Source: Bacteroidales bacterium | GTDB taxonomy: Bacteria > Bacteroidota > Bacteroidia > Bacteroidales > UBA932 | Assembly (NCBI GenBank): GCA_013335275.1 | Contig: JAAXVX010000072.1 | Location: forward strand, 1-7,332 | DNA: 7,332 nucleotides | Direction of reading: 5' to 3' | Part shown: positions 1 through 6,444 of the stretch, piece by piece | How the letters are laid out: every line of letters starts with the position of its first letter | Numbering within the stretch: the stretch's first letter is position 1 | The notes under the pieces: generated by a model | Seen by the model: only the letters and a program-made list of their open reading frames with translations | Database searches by the model: none | What the model was told of the DNA's origin: nothing | Program-made: the position numbers and the translations under genes

Positions 1-1
1 A

Positions 2-763
2 ATTGTAAAAATTCTGGAAGATTTTGCCCCCAACTCTATACAGGAGAGCTGGGATAATTCCGGATTTATGATTGGCAATGAGGGAGCTGAGGTAAAATCG
101 GTTCTTCTTGCCCTTGACTGTACACCCGCAGTGATAGAAGAGGCGATAGAGAGTGGCGCAGACATGATAATCACTCATCATCCGCTGATATTCAGCCCGC
201 TTAAAAGAATTACAGGTTCCGGCATTGTTGAAAGAATGGTGGAGAGATCAATTAAAAACAATCTGGTCATTTACTCTATCCATACAAATATAGATAAGGT
301 TATCTCCGGAGTGAGCGGTCTCATGGCGGAAAATCTGGGTTTATGCAATGTAAGGCTTCTTTCGAAGGACGAAAGCGATAACTTTGGGTTGGGTGTTATT
401 GGAGAATTTAAAGGTCGTCTGGATTTTCCGGAAGTTGTTTCTCTTGTGAAAGAAAAATTTTCCGTAAAAAATATAAGATGTTCCAAACCCATTGATAAAA
501 AAATAAAAAAAGTGGCACTATGCGGAGGAAGCGGCTCTTCACTAATCTCTGCAGCAAAGGATTCAGGAGCTCAGATATTCATAACAGGGGACCTGAAATA
601 TCATAATTTTTTATGTGAAGACGGCTTTATGGTCATGGATATAGGCCATTTCGAAAGCGAAACAGGAGTACTTGAATTACTAAGAAGCATACTGTTAAAA
701 AATTTAGTTACATTTGCAGTTCGCATTTCTGAGAATAATAATAATCTAATATACTATTACTAA
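2..763 (+). CDS. NIF3-family dinuclear metal-centre protein (5' end cut by window edge)
   Basis: The reading frame is open from base 2, so the first ATG inside the window (68) is internal. The 22 codons before it encode a typical family N-terminus (IVKILEDFAP, then WDNSGFMIGN), so only a handful of residues are missing. In visible-frame numbering, the metal-ligand motifs are THHP (H59, H60), HTNID (D98) and GHFESE (H216, E220). They lie almost exactly where E. coli YbgI has its ligands, and a TGDLKYH motif precedes the last pair. The family forms toroidal hexamers with a two-metal site. It is often annotated as GTP cyclohydrolase I type 2-like, but the physiological substrate is unsettled. 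About 254 visible residues means this is the short form, without the PII-like insert domain of about 100 residues found in long forms. The C-terminus (FAVRISEN...YYY) is intact and ends in tandem stops TAA TAG. The zinc-ribbon gene follows after 7 bases. Family is certain; biochemical role is not. Confidence 0.93.
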   Translation: MVKILEDFAPNSIQESWDNSGFMIGNEGAEVKSVLLALDCTPAVIEEAIESGADMIITHHPLIFSPLKRITGSGIVERMVERSIKNNLVIYSIHTNIDKVISGVSGLMAENLGLCNVRLLSKDESDNFGLGVIGEFKGRLDFPEVVSLVKEKFSVKNIRCSKPIDKKIKKVALCGGSGSSLISAAKDSGAQIFITGDLKYHNFLCEDGFMVMDIGHFESETGVLELLRSILLKNLVTFAVRISENNNNLIYYY

Positions 764-770
764 TAGGATT

Positions 771-1589
771 ATGGCAACAACAAAACACAAACTGACAATT
801 GAGACTCCTTTGGACGGAGGCACATTTGTTTCATTGCAAAAGAGCACTGCTTCCGAGGGTGATCTAAGCATGGAGACAAAGCTCAGCCTGTTGTACAGGT
901 TACAGCAGACAGACAGCAAAATTGACAAAATCCACCTTCTGAGGGGAGAGTTGCCTTTAGAGGTTAAGGACCTTGAAGATGATATCGAAGGTTTGAAGAC
1001 AAGAGTCGAAAATCTGCAGGGCGAGATAAAGGACGTTGATAAGTTGTTGTTTCAGAAGAAAATGGATCTCGATAACGCAAAACTGCTAATTGAGAAATAT
1101 ACAACACAGCAAAACAATGTCAAAAATAACCGGGAATTTGATTCTCTTACAAAAGAGATAGAGTATCAGGGTCTGGTAATTGAACTTGAGGACAAGAGGA
1201 TTAAGGAAAATACTATACTTCAGGTAGAAAAGAAAGCTGCTCTCACAGTAGCAATCACTGCTTTGGATGAAAGGAAGAAGGACCTGGAAAACAAACAGAA
1301 AGAACTTGACTCAATTGTTGCAGAAACAGCAAAAGAAGAAGAGGAACTTCTAAAAGAATCAGAATTGATTCAGGCTCAGATAGACTTCAGAATGCTTGCA
1401 GCATACAAGAAAGTAAGGTCAAATGCCAGAAATGGTCTTGCAGTGGTTACTGTCAGAAGAGATGCCTGTGCAGGCTGCTTCAACAAAATCCCGCCTCAAA
1501 GACAAATGGACATTGCGTCAAGCAAAAAAATAATTGTTTGCGAATACTGCGGAAGAATTTTAGTTAACGCAGATTTTGAGAAAGAATAA
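771..1589 (+). CDS. Coiled-coil protein with C-terminal C4 zinc ribbon
   Basis: A 272-residue soluble protein. Residues about 35-215 are rich in Glu, Lys, Leu and Gln with heptad-like spacing and form a long predicted coiled-coil hairpin. The C-terminus carries two CxxC knuckles, C233/C236 (CAGC) and C257/C260 (CEYC), separated by the PPQRQMDI segment typical of this zinc-ribbon family. Relatives include Rv2229c of Mycobacterium, HP0958 of Helicobacter and CT398 of Chlamydia. The last two have been linked to sigma-54 and flagellar or secretion functions, roles that cannot be carried over here. The nucleic-acid-binding label often given to the family is an inference from the zinc ribbon. I kept the ATG at 771 because it lies 7 bases after the upstream stop. 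An ATG at 870 (residue 34, just before KLSLLYRLQQ) would remove a Thr/Ser-rich tail and is a possible alternative start. The gene overlaps the next one by one base (TAATG). Confidence 0.9.
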   Translation: MATTKHKLTIETPLDGGTFVSLQKSTASEGDLSMETKLSLLYRLQQTDSKIDKIHLLRGELPLEVKDLEDDIEGLKTRVENLQGEIKDVDKLLFQKKMDLDNAKLLIEKYTTQQNNVKNNREFDSLTKEIEYQGLVIELEDKRIKENTILQVEKKAALTVAITALDERKKDLENKQKELDSIVAETAKEEEELLKESELIQAQIDFRMLAAYKKVRSNARNGLAVVTVRRDACAGCFNKIPPQRQMDIASSKKIIVCEYCGRILVNADFEKE

Positions 1590-1591
1590 TG
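1587..1591 (+). promoter_or_regulatory. TAATG stop/start overlap, probable translational coupling
   Basis: The TAA of the zinc-ribbon gene (1587-1589) shares its last A with the ATG of the aminotransferase (1589-1591). No Shine-Dalgarno sequence precedes the ATG, so re-initiation by ribosomes finishing the upstream gene is the simplest way to start the downstream one. The overlap is directly visible; coupling is inferred. Confidence 0.5.
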
Positions 1592-2794
1592 CTAAATAGG
1601 CCCTATAGATTAAGGGAACTATTTTTCAGGCATGTAGGTCAAACTTCCCCCTCACCTTTGGGATTAGAAATTCAAAGGGCAGAGGGGGTGTTTATTTATA
1701 CACCTGAACCGGATTCAAAAAAATACATCGACCTCGTTTCCGGGGTGTCGGTTTCAAATGTGGGTCACTCCAACAGGGAGGTGATAGATGCTGTTAAGGA
1801 ACAGGCAGAGAGACATATGCATCTCATGGTGTATGGCGAGATAATTCAGGCGCCGCAGGTCGAACTTGCTCAGCTTCTCGCTTCCCAACTGCCGGATCCA
1901 CTTGATGTAATTTATTTCGTTAACTCCGGAAGTGAAGCAAATGAAGCTGCAATTAAACTTGCAAAAAGGCACACGGGAAGAAGAGAAATCATCAGCTGCT
2001 ATAACTGTTACCACGGAAGTACTCACGGAGTCCTGAGCCTCATGGGGGATGAGTATTACAAGAATGCTTTCCGGCCGTTGCTCCCGGATATAAATCATAT
2101 ATCATTCAACTCTTTGGATGATCTGGAAAAAATTTCCGAAAAGACCGCTGCTGTAATAATAGAACCTGTTCAGGGCGAAGGAGGGGTAATAGTTCCCACC
2201 CCGGGATACCTTGCCGCGCTACGCGAAAAATGTAATAAAACGGGTGCCATTCTTATATTTGATGAGATACAGACAGGGTTTGGCCGTTGTGGAAAACTTT
2301 TTGCCTGCAGGAAGTACAAAGTTACTCCGGATATTATTACCTTAGCAAAGGCGTTGGGAGGAGGCATGCCACTTGGTGCATTTGCTGCATCTGCAGTGTT
2401 AATGAGTGACTGGCAGACAAGTCCGGTACTCGGACACATTACGACATTCGGGGGACACCCCGTTTCCTGTGCAGCAGCACAGGCTTCGCTTAAGATACTT
2501 CTGAGGGAGAACTGGATTGAAGACGCAGAGAGAAAAAGCAATATTTACAAAAGGGCACTTGAGAGCCATTCTCTCGTAAAAGAAGTGAGAGCGGCCGGTT
2601 TGTTAATTGCGGTAGATTTGGGAAAGAGAGAGTATGCCGAAAAAATTCTTCCGCTACTGCTGGAAGAGGGAGTAATGAGCGACTGGTTTCTTTTTTCGCC
2701 GTCGTCTTTCAGAATTGCGCCGCCACTATCTATAACCGACGAAGAGATAGAGTGGTCTTTGGTTAGAATAAAAAGAGCGTTGGACAGAATATAA
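1589..2794 (+). CDS. PLP-dependent class III aminotransferase, substrate unknown
   Basis: A full-length 401-residue fold-type I aminotransferase of the class III (ornithine/acetylornithine/GABA) group. Visible motifs in order are N112-SGSEAN, which binds the cofactor phosphate; D225-EIQTGFGR, where D225 should contact the pyridine nitrogen of PLP; TLAK254, the predicted Schiff-base lysine, followed by ALGGGMPLGAF; and TTFGGHP, another phosphate-contacting segment from the partner subunit. The N-terminal TSPSPLGLEI segment and the LGHITTFGGHP stretch match a subgroup common in Bacteroidota and annotated only as aspartate aminotransferase family. There is no arg, gab or lys gene beside it, so the amino donor cannot be named. 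It probably transfers an omega-amino group to 2-oxoglutarate, as most class III enzymes do. The start overlaps the upstream stop; DnaB follows after 9 bases. All catalytic residues are present, with no sign of decay. Confidence 0.92.
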   Translation: MLNRPYRLRELFFRHVGQTSPSPLGLEIQRAEGVFIYTPEPDSKKYIDLVSGVSVSNVGHSNREVIDAVKEQAERHMHLMVYGEIIQAPQVELAQLLASQLPDPLDVIYFVNSGSEANEAAIKLAKRHTGRREIISCYNCYHGSTHGVLSLMGDEYYKNAFRPLLPDINHISFNSLDDLEKISEKTAAVIIEPVQGEGGVIVPTPGYLAALREKCNKTGAILIFDEIQTGFGRCGKLFACRKYKVTPDIITLAKALGGGMPLGAFAASAVLMSDWQTSPVLGHITTFGGHPVSCAAAQASLKILLRENWIEDAERKSNIYKRALESHSLVKEVRAAGLLIAVDLGKREYAEKILPLLLEEGVMSDWFLFSPSSFRIAPPLSITDEEIEWSLVRIKRALDRI

Positions 2795-2803
2795 AAGTTT
2801 AAT

Positions 2804-4294
2804 ATGGCAAAAGTATACAACAAACCTAAGCAGGGGACAGACAAAAATATTGATTCACTGGCCATGGACATGGGGAAAAAACCGCCTCAGGCTGTTGATA
2901 TCGAGGAAGCTGTTCTCGGGGCATTAATGCTTGAGCCGCATGCTGTTCCTGATACGCTCGAAATTGTAAATGCCGAATGTTTTTACAAAGAAACGCACAG
3001 GAAAATATTCAGTGCCATAAAAACGCTTTCGGACAACCATAACCCCGTAGATTTTCTTACTGTATCGGATGAATTAAAGAGAACCGGTGACCTTGAATTT
3101 ATAGGAGGAGTTGCGTTCCTTACCCAGCTGAGCATGAAGATAAGCTCTGCTGCTCACGTTGAGTACCATGCCAAAATATTGCTTCAGAAGTATATTCAGA
3201 GAGAGCTCATCAGCATTTCGTATGAAGTGCAGAAAGACTCTTTCGACGATAACATTCCTGTTGACGACCTTCTGGATGCAACGCAACAGAAGATTTTCAC
3301 ACTTTCGGACAGAAATATAAAACGGGAAACAAGACCGGTTCGTTCCATAATCGAAGATGCCATAGAGGAGCTTCATACGAATCAGCTCCGTTCCGACGGC
3401 CTTTCCGGAGTACGTTCCGGATATACATCTGTGGACAGGGTTACTCTGGGCTGGCAACCTTCCGATCTTGTCATTCTTGCTGCGAGGCCTTCTATGGGTA
3501 AAACCGCATTTGTGCTCACAATGGCAAGAAACATGTCTGTTGAACACCAGATTCCTGTAGCCTTCTTCTCTCTTGAAATGTCCTCGCTTCAGCTTGTAAA
3601 AAGGCTAATGATAAGCGAAACAGGGCTCTCTTCCGATAAAATCAAAGGAGGGAAAAAACTGGAAGAGTACGAGTGGACCCAGATAAATACAAGGCTTACT
3701 CAGCTTATTAAAGCACCGCTCTATATAGATGATACTCCATCGCTTTCGATATATGAATTTCGATCAAAGGCGCGCAGGCTGGTTTCAAATGCAGGAGTAA
3801 AGGCAATTATAATTGACTACCTCCAGCTTATGAGCGGCCCTCCTGAGCTTCGCGGAATGCGTGAACAGGAAGTATCTTCAATTTCAAGATCGCTAAAGGC
3901 GATTGCCAAAGAACTTAATATTCCAATAATTGCACTTTCTCAGCTTAGCCGTGCAGTTGAAACACGGGGCGGTTCAAAACGTCCTCAGCTGAGTGACCTC
4001 AGGGAGTCCGGTGCGATTGAACAGGATGCTGATATTGTTATTTTCATTCACCGCCAGGACTACTATGGTTTAACGGAAGATCCTGCAATGACCGGTGTCT
4101 CGGACATTATTATCGCAAAACACCGTAATGGTGCCGTGTGCGATGTTCAGATGCGGTTCAGGAGTTCTGAGGTGAGATTTGTGGACATGACCGATCCTGA
4201 CCTCTCGGGAGGAAACCATTCAGGAGTTGTGCAGACTTTCGGGTCCAAGCTCAACAGCAGCGAGTTCAAACCAAATTCGGACTTTGACTTCTAA
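2804..4294 (+). CDS. dnaB: Replicative DNA helicase DnaB
   Basis: A 496-residue hexameric 5'-3' helicase that unwinds DNA at the replication fork and recruits primase. Residues about 27-130 form the N-terminal helical domain (PPQAVDIEEAVLGALML onward), about 130-200 the linker, and about 200-470 the RecA-like motor. The motor has Walker A ARPSMGKT (K233, T234), catalytic E258 in FFSLEMS, Walker B IIIDYLQLM (D338), the QLSRAVETR and LSDLRESGAIEQDAD segments that mark DnaB, and AKHRNG, which probably supplies the arginine finger. None of the motifs is interrupted, so there is no intein, although DnaB is a frequent intein host. After the motor there is a tail of about 30 residues, rich in Gly, Ser and Asn, ending NSDFDF. 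The start is preceded by TTTAAT (2798-2803) rather than a Shine-Dalgarno site. It sits between the aminotransferase and the exported-protein gene with 9-base gaps on both sides. Confidence 0.98.
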   Translation: MAKVYNKPKQGTDKNIDSLAMDMGKKPPQAVDIEEAVLGALMLEPHAVPDTLEIVNAECFYKETHRKIFSAIKTLSDNHNPVDFLTVSDELKRTGDLEFIGGVAFLTQLSMKISSAAHVEYHAKILLQKYIQRELISISYEVQKDSFDDNIPVDDLLDATQQKIFTLSDRNIKRETRPVRSIIEDAIEELHTNQLRSDGLSGVRSGYTSVDRVTLGWQPSDLVILAARPSMGKTAFVLTMARNMSVEHQIPVAFFSLEMSSLQLVKRLMISETGLSSDKIKGGKKLEEYEWTQINTRLTQLIKAPLYIDDTPSLSIYEFRSKARRLVSNAGVKAIIIDYLQLMSGPPELRGMREQEVSSISRSLKAIAKELNIPIIALSQLSRAVETRGGSKRPQLSDLRESGAIEQDADIVIFIHRQDYYGLTEDPAMTGVSDIIIAKHRNGAVCDVQMRFRSSEVRFVDMTDPDLSGGNHSGVVQTFGSKLNSSEFKPNSDFDF

Positions 4295-4303
4295 AGAATT
4301 AAC

Positions 4304-5140
4304 ATGAGAATCAGACTTTCAATTATTCTTGGATTTATTCTTTTACCTGTGATTTCCCTTTCACAGGAATTACAATGCAATTCTATAAGGGATATTGCCG
4401 AAAAGGACCTCTCATTTAAAGACGGAGAGTCGCTCACTTATGTAGTGACATATAAATGGGGATCTGTAATGACCGATGTGGGAGAGGGTGTGACTACTCT
4501 CAGGCGCATTGGCGGAGGCGCACAGCCGGTGCATTTTCATGCCTCTGTTACAGGAAAGACATATAAGTTTTATGATATGTTTTTCAAAGTAAGAGATCTC
4601 TATGAATCAAAATTCTATGCATCCAGCATTCGCCCGTTTTATTTTTACAGGAGCGTTGAGGAAGGGAAGTACAGAATGAAAAACACCTACTCCTTCTCTC
4701 AGGATAATACAATCAGAGCAAAAGTTCAAAAATATGACAACCCTGTTACCGATACAGTTTTAAAAGGGACCAACTGCACTTTTGATATTCTTACTCTGTT
4801 TTATTATGCCAGAAATCTGGATTTTACAAAATTGCAACCGGGAGACAAGCAGCCAATGATGTTTACTATTGACGGGGAGTTATATGATATATATTATCGT
4901 TTTATTGGAAGAGAGGTTAAGAAGATTCCCGGAACCGGTACATTCCGGACTATGAAATTTGCCGCAAAGCTCGTTGCAGGGAAAGTTTTCAGAGGCGATA
5001 AGGAGATGATAATATGGATAACGGAAGATTCCAACAAAATTCCGCTAATGTTTGAGATGGAAATTGTAATAGGAAAAGTTTATGGAAGGCTTACAAAGTT
5101 TGAAAACCTAAAATTTCCACAGACCAGTAAATTAAAATAA
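4304..5140 (+). CDS. Exported DUF3108-like protein of unknown function
   Basis: A 278-residue protein with a clear type I signal peptide: MRIR, then a hydrophobic core at about residues 5-17, and a probable cut after S20 (ISLS/QEL). There is no lipobox. The mature part is predicted to be beta-rich, with repeated Tyr/Phe-containing strands. It starts with LSFKDGESLTYVVTYKWG, the family's typical entry into the domain, and later has VRDLYESKF, RPFYFYRSVEEGKYR and DILTLFYYAR. I read these as the DUF3108 family, which is widespread in Bacteroidota and Proteobacteria and has no settled role. The mature protein should be periplasmic or outer-membrane associated. It has only two cysteines, C25 and C158, which could pair as a disulfide. 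The gene begins 9 bases after dnaB and ends directly against the rseC start, with no intergenic base. The family call comes from recognition of pattern, not a search. Confidence 0.8.
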   Translation: MRIRLSIILGFILLPVISLSQELQCNSIRDIAEKDLSFKDGESLTYVVTYKWGSVMTDVGEGVTTLRRIGGGAQPVHFHASVTGKTYKFYDMFFKVRDLYESKFYASSIRPFYFYRSVEEGKYRMKNTYSFSQDNTIRAKVQKYDNPVTDTVLKGTNCTFDILTLFYYARNLDFTKLQPGDKQPMMFTIDGELYDIYYRFIGREVKKIPGTGTFRTMKFAAKLVAGKVFRGDKEMIIWITEDSNKIPLMFEMEIVIGKVYGRLTKFENLKFPQTSKLK

Positions 5141-5572
5141 ATGAAAAATTCAGGCGATATTATTGAACATCAGGGAGAGATTATCGAAATAGGCATAGAT
5201 TATATTATGGTTGAGATAATCAGCCAGTCTGCCTGTTCTTCCTGCAATGCAAAATCGATGTGCTCGATGAGCGAGACAGAGTCAAAGGTTGTCGAGGTAG
5301 AAAACAAAGGTTATGAAATGTTTGAGATAGGAGAAACAGTAAATGTCATTCTCAGGAAAAGTCTTGGATTCAAAGCGCTGTATATTTCTTACCTTATTCC
5401 GCTTTTAATTTTAATTCTAATATTATTATCTTTGTCATCCTTCGGAATTGGAGAACTGACTACCGGACTCTCAATAATTATGGCTCTTGCAGTATATTAC
5501 ATAGGAGTATACCTTCTCAGGGACAGATTCAAAAGAGAGTTTGTTTTTACGATTGAAAAATTGAACAAATAA
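5141..5572 (+). CDS. rseC: RseC/SoxR-reducing-type membrane protein leading the rnf genes
   Basis: A small 143-residue inner-membrane protein. Residues 1-75 form a soluble N-terminal domain (GDIIEHQGEIIEI start) carrying a cysteine motif C32-x2-C35-x5-C41 in SACSSCNAKSMCSM. This is followed by VEVEN and an ETVNVIL strand pair, then two transmembrane helices at about 79-99 and 106-126, and a basic tail (RDRFKRE). This is the architecture of the RseC/MucC family. In E. coli RseC is tied to the sigma-E system and to the Rsx (Rnf-like) complex that keeps SoxR reduced. In Bacteroidota the gene is commonly found immediately upstream of rnfB, as here, so a role in assembly or redox maturation of Rnf is more plausible than sigma-E control. 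It starts with no gap after the DUF3108 gene and overlaps rnfB by one base. Confidence 0.88.
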   Translation: MKNSGDIIEHQGEIIEIGIDYIMVEIISQSACSSCNAKSMCSMSETESKVVEVENKGYEMFEIGETVNVILRKSLGFKALYISYLIPLLILILILLSLSSFGIGELTTGLSIIMALAVYYIGVYLLRDRFKREFVFTIEKLNK

Positions 5573-5574
5573 TG
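5570..5574 (+). promoter_or_regulatory. TAATG stop/start overlap between rseC and rnfB
   Basis: The rseC stop TAA (5570-5572) shares a base with the rnfB ATG (5572-5574). There is no recognisable ribosome binding site for rnfB, so its translation is probably coupled to rseC. This keeps the two products in step and supports the view that RseC serves the Rnf complex. Confidence 0.5.
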
Positions 5575-6432
5575 ACGACTACAATTATTTTTACAATTGT
5601 CTGTCTGAGTCTTCTTGGTCTCGGACTGGCTTTGATCCTCTATTTTACTGCGCAAAAATTCAAAGTTGAAGAAGATCCGAGAATTGACGATGTTGAAGCC
5701 ATACTTCCCGGTGCAAATTGCGGAGGCTGCGGTTTCGCAGGTTGCAGGGCTTTTGCGGAAGGATGTGTAAAGGCCGAAAGTCTTGACAACATGTATTGCC
5801 CCGTTGGAGGAAACGATGTAATGAAAAATGTTGCCGGCTATCTGGGCCGTACTATTGCAGAAAAAGCTCCTCAGGTTGCGGTTGTGAAGTGCAACGGCAA
5901 TTGTGACAGCAGACCCAAAACCAGCAATTACGACGGATATCAGTCCTGCGCCGTTATGTCTACCCTTTATTCCGGCGACACCGGATGCAGATATGGCTGC
6001 CTTGGTCAGGGAGACTGTGAATTATCCTGCAAATTTGACGCATTGAAAATGGATCCGAGAACAGGACTTCCCGAGATTGATGCCGATAAATGCACAGCTT
6101 GCGGAGCTTGTATAAAGGCCTGTCCAAAAATATTAATAGAGTTTCGCAATAAAGGGCCTAAAGGAAAGAGAATATTTGTTTCGTGTATGAACAAGGATAA
6201 AGGCGGAATTGCGAGAAAATCCTGTTCAGTTGCATGTATCGGATGTACAAAATGCCAGAAGGTATGCGCTTATGATGCAATTACAATATCGTCGAACCTT
6301 GCTTATATAGATTACAATAAATGCAAACTCTGCCGTAAATGTGTGGTTGAGTGCCCTACAAATGCAATATGGGAGGTTAACTTCCCTGTACGGGTGCCTA
6401 AGAAAGAGGTATTAACAGCAGAAGAACAGTAA
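5572..6432 (+). CDS. rnfB: RnfB, multi-cluster ferredoxin subunit of the Rnf complex
   Basis: A 286-residue membrane-anchored iron-sulfur subunit. In the Rnf complex it takes electrons from reduced ferredoxin and passes them on towards NAD+ reduction, coupled to Na+ or H+ export. Residues about 4-25 form a single N-terminal transmembrane helix. Next is the RnfB Fe-S domain with C50-x2-C53-x4-C58-x17-C76 (NCGGCGFAGC). A first ferredoxin-like pair follows: C139-x3-C143-x5-C149-x3-C153, then C174-x2-C177-x2-C180-x3-C184. A second pair is C222-x2-C225-x2-C228-x3-C232, then C251-x2-C254-x2-C257-x3-C261. These give up to five [4Fe-4S] sites. C107, C111, C126, C205 and C218 are left unassigned. This is the long type known from clostridia and Bacteroidota, larger than the proteobacterial RnfB/RsxB with one ferredoxin pair. 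It overlaps rseC by one base, ends in tandem stops TAA TAG, and precedes rnfC by 12 bases. Confidence 0.96.
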   Translation: MTTTIIFTIVCLSLLGLGLALILYFTAQKFKVEEDPRIDDVEAILPGANCGGCGFAGCRAFAEGCVKAESLDNMYCPVGGNDVMKNVAGYLGRTIAEKAPQVAVVKCNGNCDSRPKTSNYDGYQSCAVMSTLYSGDTGCRYGCLGQGDCELSCKFDALKMDPRTGLPEIDADKCTACGACIKACPKILIEFRNKGPKGKRIFVSCMNKDKGGIARKSCSVACIGCTKCQKVCAYDAITISSNLAYIDYNKCKLCRKCVVECPTNAIWEVNFPVRVPKKEVLTAEEQ

Positions 6433-6444
6433 TAGTGTTTAATT

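Noticed and set aside
271..492. Minus-strand open frame inside the NIF3 gene
   Set aside because: It lies wholly opposite a well-supported gene and its translation has no recognisable motif; treated as a shadow.
734..745. (AAT)4 triplet run near the end of the NIF3 gene, as a possible slippage or phase-variation tract
   Set aside because: Only four units, in frame, encoding Asn in a variable C-terminal loop. A change in unit number would not shift the frame, so it has no switching value.
68..763. NIF3-like gene starting at ATG 68
   Set aside because: The frame is open back to base 2 and the upstream codons encode the conserved family N-terminus, so 68 is an internal methionine and the gene is cut by the window edge.
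2254..2261. TATATTTG as a possible -7 element
   Set aside because: It has no TTG at the -33 position and lies inside the codons leading into the conserved DEIQTGFG motif of the aminotransferase.
2613..2620. TAGATTTG as a Bacteroidota -7 promoter element that could drive dnaB
   Set aside because: It fits TAnnTTTG, but the nearest TTG (2600-2602) is only about 10 bases upstream instead of about 20. The site is inside the aminotransferase gene and such a short match is expected by chance.
3074..3547. 157-codon minus-strand open frame inside dnaB
   Set aside because: It lies opposite the conserved linker and Walker A region of DnaB, with Cys/His-rich but patternless translation. Such long shadows are common opposite constrained genes.
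2804..4294. Intein or inserted element in DnaB
   Set aside because: Walker A, the catalytic Glu, Walker B and the later motor motifs are at normal spacing and total length is normal for the family.
6433..6444. Terminator or regulatory leader between rnfB and rnfC
   Set aside because: Only 12 bases, with no inverted repeat or T-run; it holds just a second in-frame stop (TAG) and the A/T-rich start leader of rnfC.
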